Shown here one piece after another: positions 22,483-32,633 of a stretch of 64,000 nucleotides of DNA. Numbering within the stretch: position 1 is the stretch's first letter; every line of letters starts with the position of its first letter. Source of the DNA: Gnetum montanum (Eukaryota > Streptophyta > Gnetopsida > Gnetales > Gnetaceae); contig MNCI01004661.1 in the NCBI GenBank assembly GCA_015680685.1, positions 331,956-395,955 of the forward strand, written 5' to 3'. The translations under genes and the position numbers were made by a program. The notes beneath the pieces were generated by a model. That model was given only the letters and a program-made list of their open reading frames with translations, made no database searches and was not told the origin of the DNA.

Positions 22483-23634
22483 CTATTTATCTTTAGGCAT
22501 AACAGCATTAATCTTCCAGAAGGGCTTATTGGCTTTCCTTCTCTGCAAATTAGCAATTCTGCTACTCTCATTCAACTCATACAAACCTCCCTGCATTATA
22601 GCAAAAAACTTCTCCTTCACAATAACCAATGGATCCTTAACAATAAGCTCACTTCCCGCATAAGCATCCCTCAACACAGCAGTATGAACATCATTCTTAT
22701 TAGAAACATAAAAAATACCAGGATGCCTAAACAATAACCTAACCAAATCATTGGGCAACCTAAACTCCCTGGAAAATTTTACCAATTTAGCAATTGACAT
22801 CCTTTTCCAGAGTGTCAGTGACAACACCTCATGAATAACACCCACAACCCACTTCTCCCTCTCCATCTCATTCAAACCCTCCAAACTCTCCAAACCCTTC
22901 AACCCATCAATGTAAGGAGAAACATACCTGATTTTCTGAAACTCCTCAAATCTTTCTCTGGATTTTTTCCAACTCTCTGGCAACCGGCACTGAAATTCTC
23001 CTGCACACTTGCTCATCTGGATTGCAGACACAGCCAAATCCTTGTTCCACTCTACGAGTTCAATCTCCATGCAGGTCCTCTTGCCCTCGTACTCCAAAAC
23101 CCTGAAAAGATCAGCATTCTTTGCAACTATGCTAATCAGATAATCCTCTGAAAATCCAAAGCTCTTCCTCAGATCAACGAATTTGACCACATTGAGTCTC
23201 CTGCCCCGACTTAGCATCAGGATTTTCACCAGTTTCTGGGTAAGAACAGGCTCCTGCTGAATCTTGACAGATTCCTCCTCCTCCACATAGAGGCAGAGTT
23301 TTTTTGACATTCTGCACCAGGTTTCGAAGTTATGGGTGTAGAGTTCGAAGAAGCAGGGATATTTTTTTACCCAATTGTAGACATTCACTGAAAATGGCAG
23401 CTTTTGAACCCTCTTCTGGAGATGCTGGATGGAAGCCGATTGATCAGGGCACAACTGCAAGATTGTCTTGAGCTTGTTATTGACTGTCCAGCGATTGTTT
23501 CGTTTCAGGGCTTTCTCCAAATCTGGGTCCTTCTGCATCGACCACACAGAAGCCGCTTGAATATGCAGTTTTGGGTGTGGTTTCGGCTGCAGGAGGAGCC
23601 TGAATAAAACAGCCATTTTCAGATCAAAGGGCAA
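22483..23634 (-). CDS. PORR-domain protein (WTF1-like organelle RNA-binding)
   Basis: An intact single-exon gene of 383 codons. PORR (formerly DUF860) proteins bind organellar group II introns and help splice them; the founder is WHAT'S THIS FACTOR 1. The N terminus is rich in Arg, Leu and Ser without acidic residues (MAVLFRLLLQPKPHPKLHIQAASVW), as in a mitochondrial or plastid presequence; the second Met (residue 7) may be the true start. Family blocks seen are DPDLEKALKRNNRWTVNNKL (about 36-55), YPCFFELY (about 92-99), LMLSRGRRLNVVKFVDLRKSFGFSEDYL (about 138-165), LRLPESWKK-type QCRLPESWKK (about 215-224) and LVRLLFRHPGIFYVSNKNDVHTAVLRDAY (about 299-327). The length is normal. Lack of introns is usual for the family. 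The target intron cannot be told. Confidence 0.88.
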   Translation of the reverse strand: MPFDLKMAVLFRLLLQPKPHPKLHIQAASVWSMQKDPDLEKALKRNNRWTVNNKLKTILQLCPDQSASIQHLQKRVQKLPFSVNVYNWVKKYPCFFELYTHNFETWCRMSKKLCLYVEEEESVKIQQEPVLTQKLVKILMLSRGRRLNVVKFVDLRKSFGFSEDYLISIVAKNADLFRVLEYEGKRTCMEIELVEWNKDLAVSAIQMSKCAGEFQCRLPESWKKSRERFEEFQKIRYVSPYIDGLKGLESLEGLNEMEREKWVVGVIHEVLSLTLWKRMSIAKLVKFSREFRLPNDLVRLLFRHPGIFYVSNKNDVHTAVLRDAYAGSELIVKDPLVIVKEKFFAIMQGGLYELNESSRIANLQRRKANKPFWKINAVMPKDK

Positions 23635-23945
23635 AATTTGGTAACGATAATTTCTAGTACACGGTGGGTACTTTTAAAAGGGAAAAGGGCACCTATCTAA
23701 GATGGACCACCTCCGTCCCGAGAGGCCGTACTGCTGAATGATTTGCAGGGGGAACTATCTGCGTCTCTCAGGTTCAGTCTGATTATAGCCATGCCTCAAG
23801 CGCCTTTGAATCCGATCCCAGCTGAAAGGCGATTGGGTCACTCCGTATTGGAAGAATTCCGTCTTGGAAGAATACGTGATGCAACTTTATTTACAATGGA
23901 TCATGTCCATCCTTCAGCCAAAAAATCCATATCCAACCAATTAGA
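23635..23945. promoter_or_regulatory. Upstream region of the PORR gene
   Basis: This gap holds the presumed promoter and 5' leader of the minus-strand PORR gene. No convincing TATA box was seen. A 70-codon plus-strand frame (23743-23955) has no recognisable similarity and is not called. Confidence 0.35.
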
Positions 23946-24453
23946 GGGTGTTTGAAGCCTGAAATAGAAATAATTGTAGTACTACACTCAAGATATATAG
24001 TTGAATTAGAATTTTATAATTTAGCGTTGTTTATTAGAATTAAATCTATGAATTATAGCTTTTACATAAAGAATCGTATCCCTAGATTAACATCTCATTG
24101 TTGCCCACACCCATTGGTTTTGTTAATCTTGGAGGGAACCTCGCTAGACACTCATTCAAAGAATAAGCTTATTGTAACCTTATTTTCTCAATTCAATCAT
24201 TTCATTGAAAAAAATGAATGCATGCATATGTTCATTCTAGATCCATGATTCAAATGAATACGGATGCATCTATATCTTTTTGGATCTCTTCATTATATAA
24301 ATAATGAGGTGTCAGTCTAGTGGTAAGACACTTCATTTGGAAGCTCTAGGTCATGGGTTTGATTTCAATGGGTAATGCTGAGTTATATAAAGTTCTAATT
24401 GAACTATATATCTTGGGGTACCCATGTTTCAATTATTTCGAGTTCCAACACCT
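23946..24453. mobile_element. Foldback/MITE-like repeat with tRNA-like core, copy 1
   Basis: The left arm (GGGTGTTTGAAGCCTGAAATA .. AAGATATATAGTTGAATTAGAATTTTATAATTTAGC) is inverted at the right end (reverse complement GGTGTTGGAACTCGAAATAATTG .. AAGATATATAGTTCAATTAGAAC), giving arms of about 80-100 bp. Near 24305-24372 the core reads GTCTAGTGGTAAGAC .. GGGTTTGATTTC, like the A and B boxes of a tRNA promoter. About 240 bp of extra sequence lies between the left arm and the core, so this copy may hold a further insertion. Copy 2 is at 62450-62702. Confidence 0.5.
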
Positions 24454-26859
24454 CCCTCTCCATCATATAAATACAAATCAAAATATTCTAACCATAACAT
24501 GTTGTGCACCTACCTAGCATAAATAACTAGCATGGGATATTGCTAATAGTAATAGAATTTTGAATTGCCAAGGACCAAGAAAACTAGTTGTCTTTGATTC
24601 AAGAGCTTAATAAAGCTTTGATGTTGGATAGAATTAAACAAATGGAACCAAGAAAACTAAAGCATTTTCTTCGACAAGAAATTTTTTTTGGCAATTAATA
24701 AGTTTTTTTTAATCTAAGCTAGTTTGATTTGGGGTAACAGCAAGGACAACCCTTACGGTGGGGAACAAAGAATGGCCGAAGGCGGTAAAAAAATAACCCC
24801 CTTCACTCTAACGCATGGAAAAAAAGTAATTTAAAACAGCTAGAGTCATTCTGAAGTCACGTTCTCCGTAAACTTAACTCCATATCTCTAGCGAGTAAAG
24901 GCAGGCACTTGCACATGTTAAACTGAGTAAATCAAATAACTATCCTTCACTTTGACGAGTAAAGCAACTTAACCAAGGTTTGTGCTTCACTATGACAAGT
25001 AAAGTAACTTAACTAAGGTTTGTGCCTTCACTTTAACAAGCAAAGTGCCCTACGATGAGTAAATTTGTGTTTTGTTTCTCATCTACTTCGTGAAAGCTAC
25101 CCAGCACATAGCTAGAAGTCAAAGGACCCATACTACCTTCCTAACCTCTTTCCGACAATATGAATGGAACCTTCAACACAAATATTTCAGGGAACGGGCC
25201 TATTTGCCTATTGCATGAAGATTTGACTAACCCTACACCATCCAATCAATCCCCTAGTGGATGTTCTTGCAACCACGCTATAGAATGGGATTTATGCTCA
25301 CTCATGTGGTGGGATTGGAAGCCAAGCCACACATAAAATATCAATATATCAATCTATTTATATTATATGTGTTTGGTTATTCTTTCTTTTGTTGTGATGC
25401 CTACAACTACACAACACCATAATTTATTCAAGGTGCGCATGTATTATGTATTGTAAATATTATTATTATTTTCTTCTTTCTTTCTTTGTTTGTTTGGTTG
25501 ATTGATGATTCTTTGGTGGGTGGAAAAAACACCAATTTTGTAGTGCTATGGATAGCACAAATTTTGGGTTGCCTACCGTATTAATTAATTTACTTTACTT
25601 TTTACCCACCTTCTTACTATTATACCTTTTTATCTAAAAGTTAGTAGACAACTTTTTGGCTACAAGCAAGCAAGTGAAAACTTGCTAGTTATTAATATTA
25701 TTAGCGCAATCTCAAAATGTTTGCATTAAACACTCCCTTTGGTCGCCAGTCATTCATTGCATTTTGGAGAAGGTTTTTTGCATTAGAAACTTCCAAGCTA
25801 ACCACTCATAGCATAGGAGGTGGTGATGATGCTTCTTTCCCACCCAATGCCACAATGAACCATGGTGTATTATATTGCATTATATGTAGTATACAAAGAA
25901 TCGATACAAGGAAGAGAGTGGGTTAGCTTGAACTAAATGGGCAATTGAGATTCATTATTTGGAAATTATTCTTAACTTATCCATATCGAGTGAGTACCTA
26001 AAGGAAGGTCATTGAGGGTGAGAGAGAAGCTTTAGCCTACTTATCCTCCCATCCCTTTCACCTAGGACATTTTTTATTAATTAAAATATCTAGTTATGTA
26101 AGTGTGAAAAATGGAGCAGCAATTCATCTGAACAATAATGATGGCTTAAGTATGTGATCATAGCATGTCACGTTGTCTCACCTTGCCTAGCTACATCGAA
26201 TAGCACCTATCTATGCATGATGTTCCAATTCACTAATAAAGAACATAGAGATAAAACCCAAAAAACTAAACATTTTTGTAGCCTCGATGTAAATGTTGTT
26301 GGCCCTAAAGGAGCTAGGAACTCATGTAGCAAGTTTCCCCAAGTAACTCACTATGTTCATTTTTCAACTAATGTTCCATGCTTATGCTTTCATTTGAAAA
26401 ATGAGCTTACCCACTATATCATGTTCATCAATTCACTTACTTACTGTCCTACCCTATTTTTTTTAGGACCTAAAGGCTTGCTTGACAAATGAGCATATAT
26501 GCATGTATACTATAGCATTTTTTCATGAGTGCATAGCTCAACTAATTCAAAATGCCATAGTTAAAGGGAGGTGGTCTATGATGGTTCAAGTATGATCCTT
26601 CTAGTTTGAAAGATACATGCCAATGAAATCATTATGTAATGTATGCTACCCCCTTACCCTAATTCTATAAGTAACGTAAGCTGATTCGTTATTTACCCAC
26701 CATAGGCTAGCTCATTTGTTACCCATTGCTAGTAGATATTACCATTGATCAAATAGAGTGAAACAAGCTGAGGAAGAAGTGAAGCTAAAAAGTGGCATGA
26801 GAGGTGGTAACTCTCATACCATTTGAAGGGTAATTAATGCACTCTAATCAATGGGGAAT
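24454..26859. other. Intergenic, with a 40-bp tandem repeat
   Basis: No gene is recognised. At 24945-25048 a 40-41-bp unit (TTCACTTTGACGAGTAAAGC...) occurs about two and a half times. Two frames of 69 and 112 codons (25717-25926 and 26154-26492) show no family similarity or coding character. The remainder is AT-rich. Confidence 0.4.
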
Positions 26860-27325
26860 ATATTACTCCATCGAACATATGGGGAATTAGAGGTAGCATT
26901 TTATTGATGTTAAGCCATGGAATAGTTTCTTTAGTCCTTTTGCCATATGTCAATGTTCTATATGATTGGCATAAGACTAGACTTGTTAAATACTATGGAG
27001 GTTTAGTAAGCACCATGCTAGATCTCTCTACTATTTTCTTGTTTTTTACTTTAGCCAATATGAGTTTACCTGGTATCAGTAGCTTTATCAAGGAATTTTT
27101 CATATTAGTATGAGCTTTCCAAATAAATAGTTTAGTACCCATATTAGCAATGCTTGGGATGATTCTAAGCACATTGTATTCCCATTGGCTATATAATCAT
27201 GTGGCTTTTGGAAATTGAAAACCCAATTTCCTTCATAAATTCTCCAATCCAAATGGTAGAGAAGTGCTGATATTTCTACCTTTTATTGTTGGAGGGGTAA
27301 TCATCTATTGAACTACTGAATAAAT
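26860..27325 (+). pseudogene. nad4: Nuclear copy of mitochondrial nad4 (NUMT)
   Basis: Translates to the C-terminal part of NADH dehydrogenase subunit 4. Blocks include GSILLMLSHGIVSLVLL, HKTRLVKYYGGLVSTM, STIFLFFTLANMSLPGISSF, ILAMLGMILSTLYSHWLYN and FLHKFSNPNGREVLIF. In mitochondria this subunit is a membrane part of respiratory complex I. The fragment covers roughly residues 330-465 of about 495. It carries in-frame stops (TGA after FFILV and after FGN) and many replacements, so it is dead. Homology ends close to where the last nad4 intron would begin, as expected for a copy of genomic rather than spliced mitochondrial DNA, but the adjoining DNA was not recognised as that intron. Confidence 0.8.
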
Positions 27326-27735
27326 GATATGATTAAAGTGATAACAATATTGTAAGTGCTTGCAATGGGATGGACGCAACTTACCTCATCAACAATGGGT
27401 GAGTGATGTAGCATGTTACATGCAAAAGTTCCCCAGATAAAGGTGCTTACTAGATAGGGGGTAAGATCTAGAACATGTCTTCAAAGAATAATTGAGTGAC
27501 TCATGAATTTCATGAGGTTATGAGAGGTGTTCAGTCAGTTTAGCAATAGTCAAAAAAAGTCATCATAAAGCAAGTGATTACAAATGCATTTTGTGATGTT
27601 AGATATCCTCTTTGAAACTTAACTAAAATTGAAATTAAATTTTATTATGGTATCATTAGAAAAATTTTAAGATTATTTGTAACAAAAATGCAAGTAATCA
27701 ATCTTAGAGCTAGGGCTATTAGTTCAAAGCCTAAT
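27326..27735. other. Sequence between nad4 fragment and solo LTR
   Basis: Could be further mitochondrial-derived DNA (intron) or host DNA; neither could be recognised. No open frame. Confidence 0.3.
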
Positions 27736-27740
27736 ACTAC

Positions 27741-28714
27741 TGATGAGTGGCGAGGTACCCCTACACTCAACCATACGAAACGAGCATCGCATGCGCGATC
27801 CAGTCGAACTCCGCAAATGGACTAGTTGTGGCACCTAGATAGTTAGCCTTAGGTCGCAGTTCGCTGTCTTCCCATCTAGACTAGTTTTGCATATGTCACG
27901 TATGGTTTAGTCTAGATGAGGTGTATGATGTGTTCTAATCTAATGCTACTCCTGATGGCAGTGGAAAATAATATTAACTAAATCTAAGCTAAGAGGAAAA
28001 GGGTAAGAAAATCTAATCTAGCCTAAGTGTGATGAGCAATCGATTCCTTGATCAACCGTACACATCTTGGACTTCGTGCACGACTGCCACTAGGACTACC
28101 AAGCATAGGCCTAGGTACGCCACTGGGATTACCAAGCGTAGACCCCAAATACGCCACTGGGTTACCAAGCATAGATCCCCCTAGCTACACCACTGGGCTA
28201 CCAAGCAGTCACACTTAAATGCTCATAATCAAGTCGTACTCGTTCCGCTTCTAGGAGTTTAGGGTTGAGAGACTAATCGCGATGAGTAACTGATTCCTTA
28301 ACTAGCCATACACACCCGTAGATACTCGTAGCCAAGTCGTACTCACACCGCACTATGAAAGCAATAAATAACAAATAAATAAACTAAGTGAATGCTGCAA
28401 TGATGAAGTAATCTCGATCTTTATTGCCGGCCATGTGTGTGTCCAAGTACGGCACACTCGAATAAAGACACCGTACAATTACATTCACCACACTGCGGGC
28501 AGACATGGTAAAAATTCTAACTCTGGAGGGATCAAACTGCTAGAGCTTCGCTACTCTAAAACTGGGATTCCCTAACAAGGGAGAGCCGCCTCTTATTTAT
28601 AGACATGACGGCGGACTGTGATATCGCGTACGTGATATCGCGGGGGATGCGATATCGCGTCGGCCGCGATATTGCGTACGCGATATCACGGCCTGTGCGA
28701 ACCGCATCTCATCA
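27741..28714 (-). mobile_element. Solo LTR of the gypsy family
   Basis: Starts TGATGAGTGGCGAGGTACC and ends CGCATCTCATCA, 974 bp. It is flanked by a perfect 5-bp duplication ACTAC (27736-27740 and 28715-28719). Four GATATC palindromes (28620-28693) lie upstream of the TATA box (28594-28602) in element orientation. Three GGGATTACCAAGCNTAG units occur at 28095-28205. No internal region remains, so the internal part was probably lost by LTR-LTR recombination. Confidence 0.92.
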
Positions 28715-29635
28715 ACTACCATTGAAAACACTCTACATTAGCTTGGGGGTGTTGTGCTAGGCATATTCTTAATTATTGCCTTACCTTAAAAAATATACAT
28801 ACACACATATGATACTTAGAACATATAACTACCTAACATAATACTTTAAACTTATGTAGAGTGTCAAATTAATATGCCCCTTAAAATCAAACCTATAACT
28901 TGCAAACCACAAATTGTATGTTATAACTAAGTAAGCAATGTCTTACTACATTTCTTACTTGTCCTCTTATTCAAAGATCTTGCTCTTCTTGTAGCTCATA
29001 ATTGCATGATTTTAAGCAAGGTTAGAGGAAGTTTTATTTGGTGATATTCCTCAACTTCAAGAATTCTTTCTTTACACTTGGATTTGCTTTTGTTTCTTTG
29101 TTCTTTTGAGTTCAAGAATTATCACTCAAAGGCTTAATTTTCACCTTTCCAGTGCAAGGTCTTGAGAGGGTTAGTGGATAAGCAGAAGTCTAACCTCTTT
29201 TGAGTGGTCACACCTAGGCTTGAACCTAGGTCTTATGACTTGAAAAACAAACAACTTATCATCACTCCAAATGATGGTCCATTTTTCTTTGTTTTATATG
29301 TCATTTGGAAATTTCAATATAATGTGGTCTATCATAGAGATTCCATAGGTAATTTTCTCTTTGGCTACTCAAGGCAACTTCATTTAATAGCTCATACTCA
29401 AGGCAACACCATTCAATACCTCATGTTTTAGTTGTAGTCTTGAATGTATTTTTATTTAGTTTTTTTTTTACTTTTTTATTTATAGAAAGTCTTTAATATA
29501 AAGTTATAACCTAATACGGTGTTTTTAAAATAGGACAAGGTTTGATCTTTTTCCTACCTTGTAGGGAAGGTTTTTCATGATTGTAAGAAAAGAAACTTGA
29601 TAATACATCCCCAAAATTTTTAGGTCATTTCTTTT
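28715..29635. other. Intergenic, nothing recognised
   Basis: AT-rich. Near 29208-29245 CACACCTAGGCTTGAACCTAGGTCTTATGAC looks like a decayed tRNA-related repeat read on the minus strand. No gene. Confidence 0.35.
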
Positions 29636-29637
29636 AA

Positions 29638-29890
29638 GTTATGTTGGAGTTTCACCTCTCTTCATTGCTCCTTTGTAATTATACTCTAATTTTTTTTATA
29701 ATATTGATAAAAGGCTCAACCCCCCATACCTAATTCAAACCCACTTTGCATCCCCAAAATTATTATTTCTTTTCTTTTAAGTTATGTTGGAGTTTCACCT
29801 CTCTTCAATGCTCCTTTGTAATTATACTCTAAATTGTTTTTATAATATTGATAAAAAGCTCAACCCCCCATACCTAATTCAAACCCAATT
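29638..29890. repeat. 143-bp tandem duplication
   Basis: GTTATGTTGGAGTTTCACCTCTCTTCA at 29638 recurs at 29781 and both copies run on to CAACCCCCCATACCTAATTCAAACCCA. Differences are few, so the duplication is fairly recent. It lies at the outer edge of the putative element E left repeat. Confidence 0.8.
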
Positions 29891-30208
29891 TGCATTGAAA
29901 ACTCAAAGAATTCAAAAGCTTAAGGACTCAAATCTTGAACAAGAAAAGAACAATAATAATCAATCACTCTCACAACTCAAGAGACACCAATGCTAATAAT
30001 AAAGCTTCAAAATGACCTCAGTTAGCATAGGAAACCTTCCTTGTACCCTTTCTCTTCCTCTCAATGCTATGCATAACAAGAGATCATGAAACACCTTACA
30101 TATTAGGAGCTTATGTCTTTTATAGGCTTCCCCTAACTGTTTGGCTTCCTTCCTACTTATTCGGTTTGCATTTTAGGTATGTATCTTCTTTAAAAATCAA
30201 TTTTTCCT
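29820..30208 (-). repeat. Left long direct repeat of element E (putative LTR)
   Basis: Homologous to 42200-42632. Shared runs are AACCCAATTTGC.TTGAAAA.T, CAAGAGACACCAATGCTAA, TTAGCATAGGA and GTATCTTCTTTAAAAATCAA. The two copies lie in the same orientation about 12.4 kb apart and flank element D and the E-like frames, as LTRs would. Ends and target duplication could not be fixed. Confidence 0.45.
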
Positions 30209-31292
30209 AGACTATGAGCTGCTATGACTAGCATGAGCTAGCAGTCTATAGCTTGTGAACTACTATGACTATCATGAGCTAGTAGTTTCACAAAAGTTCA
30301 TATTTCAACTTCTAACTATAATCAAATTGTGAATTGCACCTTCCTAGCAGTCTCCCATTATGAGTAGGCTACAACTAGTACTTCCTTGCATAGGTAAATC
30401 ATCTAAAACATCATGAAAATGACTTTTTATTAGACTAAAAGTTGTTTTAACTAGCATAAGCTAGTAGTCTCTAGACTGTGAGTGGTTGTAACTAGCAATC
30501 CCTAACAGTAGTTTGTCGAAAATACAAAACACATCGAAATGACACCTAAATTGTCCTAAAATAATATCATAGACTTTTAATGACTCCTAAACATAGTGAA
30601 GGTATAATTTATATCAATAAGGTGGATTAATGTTCTCATAATCTCCCTCATATACAAGAGGCCCTTATAATTAGGATGGAAAATGTCTACTTACATAGGT
30701 CAACAACACAGAAACCATAACATCCATGAAATGGCTAGAGCTCATAACATCTTGTCTCCACCATCCAACATATGTCATAAGACACAACACATATCCCATA
30801 ATGTATGCATGACACACACACGCACATACACACCTTAGTATATTTTATGCTCACACAATAATGTAGAAGTTACAATAAAGAAGATTGGGCTTGGTCTTTA
30901 CTCTCAAAGGCTTCATGGCACTTCCATTTAGAGAGCATCAAATCCCACATGTTTCTCTCATGACCTACAATAAATGAAGAATAAGAAAATATGAAAGGAT
31001 TAGGTCTCCTCAACACAACTTCCCTACTTTCCTTCTTTTTTCCTTTTTTTCATCTTCTTCTTTTTACTGATTCAGAGTTTATCATCCAACCTTCCTTCAT
31101 GATTAGTATCACAACTACTTGAATTGCATTAATGCTACTCATCTACACCATAGCCAAGACAATCTAGTTTATGAATTTTCTTCTCAAATTCTTCATCACT
31201 ATAATCAATAGTAAACATTTTCAAATTCTAGAAAATCAAATCACTATTAGTGCTTCATGAACATCAATAATGATCTTCTTACATTGAGTATC
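30209..31292. repeat. Element E internal DNA with short imperfect repeats
   Basis: GACTAGCATGAGCTAGCAGTCTATAG-like units recur at about 30211, 30255 and 30450; each is partly self-complementary (AGCTAGCAG / CTGCTATGACTAGC). The rest is AT-rich without genes. Confidence 0.4.
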
Positions 31293-31746
31293 CTAATAGG
31301 CATCATTATCACATCCAAAATTAGACACATGATCATCATTAGGTATACTCACACTACTAGTGACATCAAAAGTCACATTGCTTCCATCATATACAACATA
31401 ACTCTCAATTTCATCATAATCAACACAATGGCCATGATTCTCATCATCACAATTGAATAAACTACTATCAAGTTGAAGTGAAATACTAGCATCCCTCATA
31501 TTAGCTTCAATATGAAGGATATTGCTATCATATACAAGGTAAAGCTCAATCCGACTTATCTTTTCATGGCTTCTCCCACCCATCTTTGGATCAACTTGAT
31601 CTTCAACATGTGGTTGTCCAACATTATCAAAACTTTAAGGTAATTCTAAAATCTTGTGGTTCCTCCCCTTCAAATGAATCATCATCAAGCTCTTCATCCC
31701 ATTTTAGAGGTACCAACTCAAAAGGTAAACTATCCTCCATGGATTT
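31293..31746 (-). pseudogene. Element E reading frame, left half, split by element D
   Basis: Minus-strand frames include an acidic stretch (SLPFELVPLKWDEELDDD..) and a 96-codon frame (31583-31293) rich in Asp, Ser and Asn. When element D and one AACAT are removed, the frame joins directly to the right half at 41185, giving an open run through both sides (reading ..NYFNFIFDDSDVKSMEDS across the junction). The protein family is not recognised; the context suggests the gag or 5' region of a retroelement. Confidence 0.45.
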
Positions 31747-31751
31747 AACAT

Positions 31752-32633
31752 TGATGAGCCATGAGGTACCCCTACACTCAACCATACGAATACAAGTGTG
31801 TACGTGCAATCCAGTCAAACACCGCGGATGGACAAGTTGTGGCACCTAGATAATTATATGTTGATTGTAGTTCGTTGTCTTCCCACCTGGACTAGTATTT
31901 GCTTTGTCATGTATGGTTTAGTCCAGAGTGAGATGTATGATGTGGTTTCTAACACTATGCTACTCCTAAAGACAATGAGAAATAATCTTGATTAAGCTAA
32001 TAAGTAATATGAAATATGATCTAAGCTAGCCTAAGTGCAATGAGAATTCATCCTTAATCATCTGTATGCATCTTGGACTTCATGTACTATGTCTGGGATT
32101 ACCAAGCACACATTACTTGAGCACTACTTGATATGCTATTGAGCTTCCATGTAGTGACTCTTAAATGTTCGTGATTAAGGTGTACTCATTCCACATTAAC
32201 AATAAGAATAGTAAATGATGATAAAGAAAATATTGACTAAGAAAACAACAATAAATAATCAACAATTAAAGTAAATAAGAGCTAAGTGAATGCTGTAATG
32301 ATGGAGTAATCTTGATATTTATTGCCGATCATGTGTGTGTCCAAGTACGTCACACTCAAACAAAGGTTTCATACAATTACAAGCATCACACTATGGGCAT
32401 GCACTTGGGAAAAGGAACTAAAAATTAACTAAAAATTGACAAAAAGACTCCCCCTAAAGACTTACCAACAAAAGCCTCCTCCTTGTGTGCCTGAGTGCTA
32501 TATTTATAGGCCAACACAAGAATCACGATATTGTGTATACAATATCATATCTAGGCTGAGATATCAAGTACCCGATATCTTGTACTTAATAGCACGTACC
32601 TGATATCAAGGCCTAGCAAACTACAATTCAACA
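31752..32633 (-). repeat. 3' LTR of element D
   Basis: Starts TGATGAGCCATGAGG and ends CAATTCAACA, 882 bp. The TATA box is CCTATAAATATAGC on the minus strand near 32499-32510. Three intact GATATC sites plus decayed ones lie in 32525-32610. The polypurine tract TAACCCCATGAC follows. Confidence 0.85.

Noticed and set aside
22439-22663. 74-codon plus-strand frame
   Set aside because: Antisense to the 3' end of the PORR gene.
24300-24380. Functional tRNA gene
   Set aside because: Only A/B-box-like motifs; no cloverleaf with intact acceptor and anticodon stems could be formed by eye.
31586-31849. 87-codon plus-strand frame
   Set aside because: Antisense to the element E reading frame and crossing the D LTR border; not a gene.
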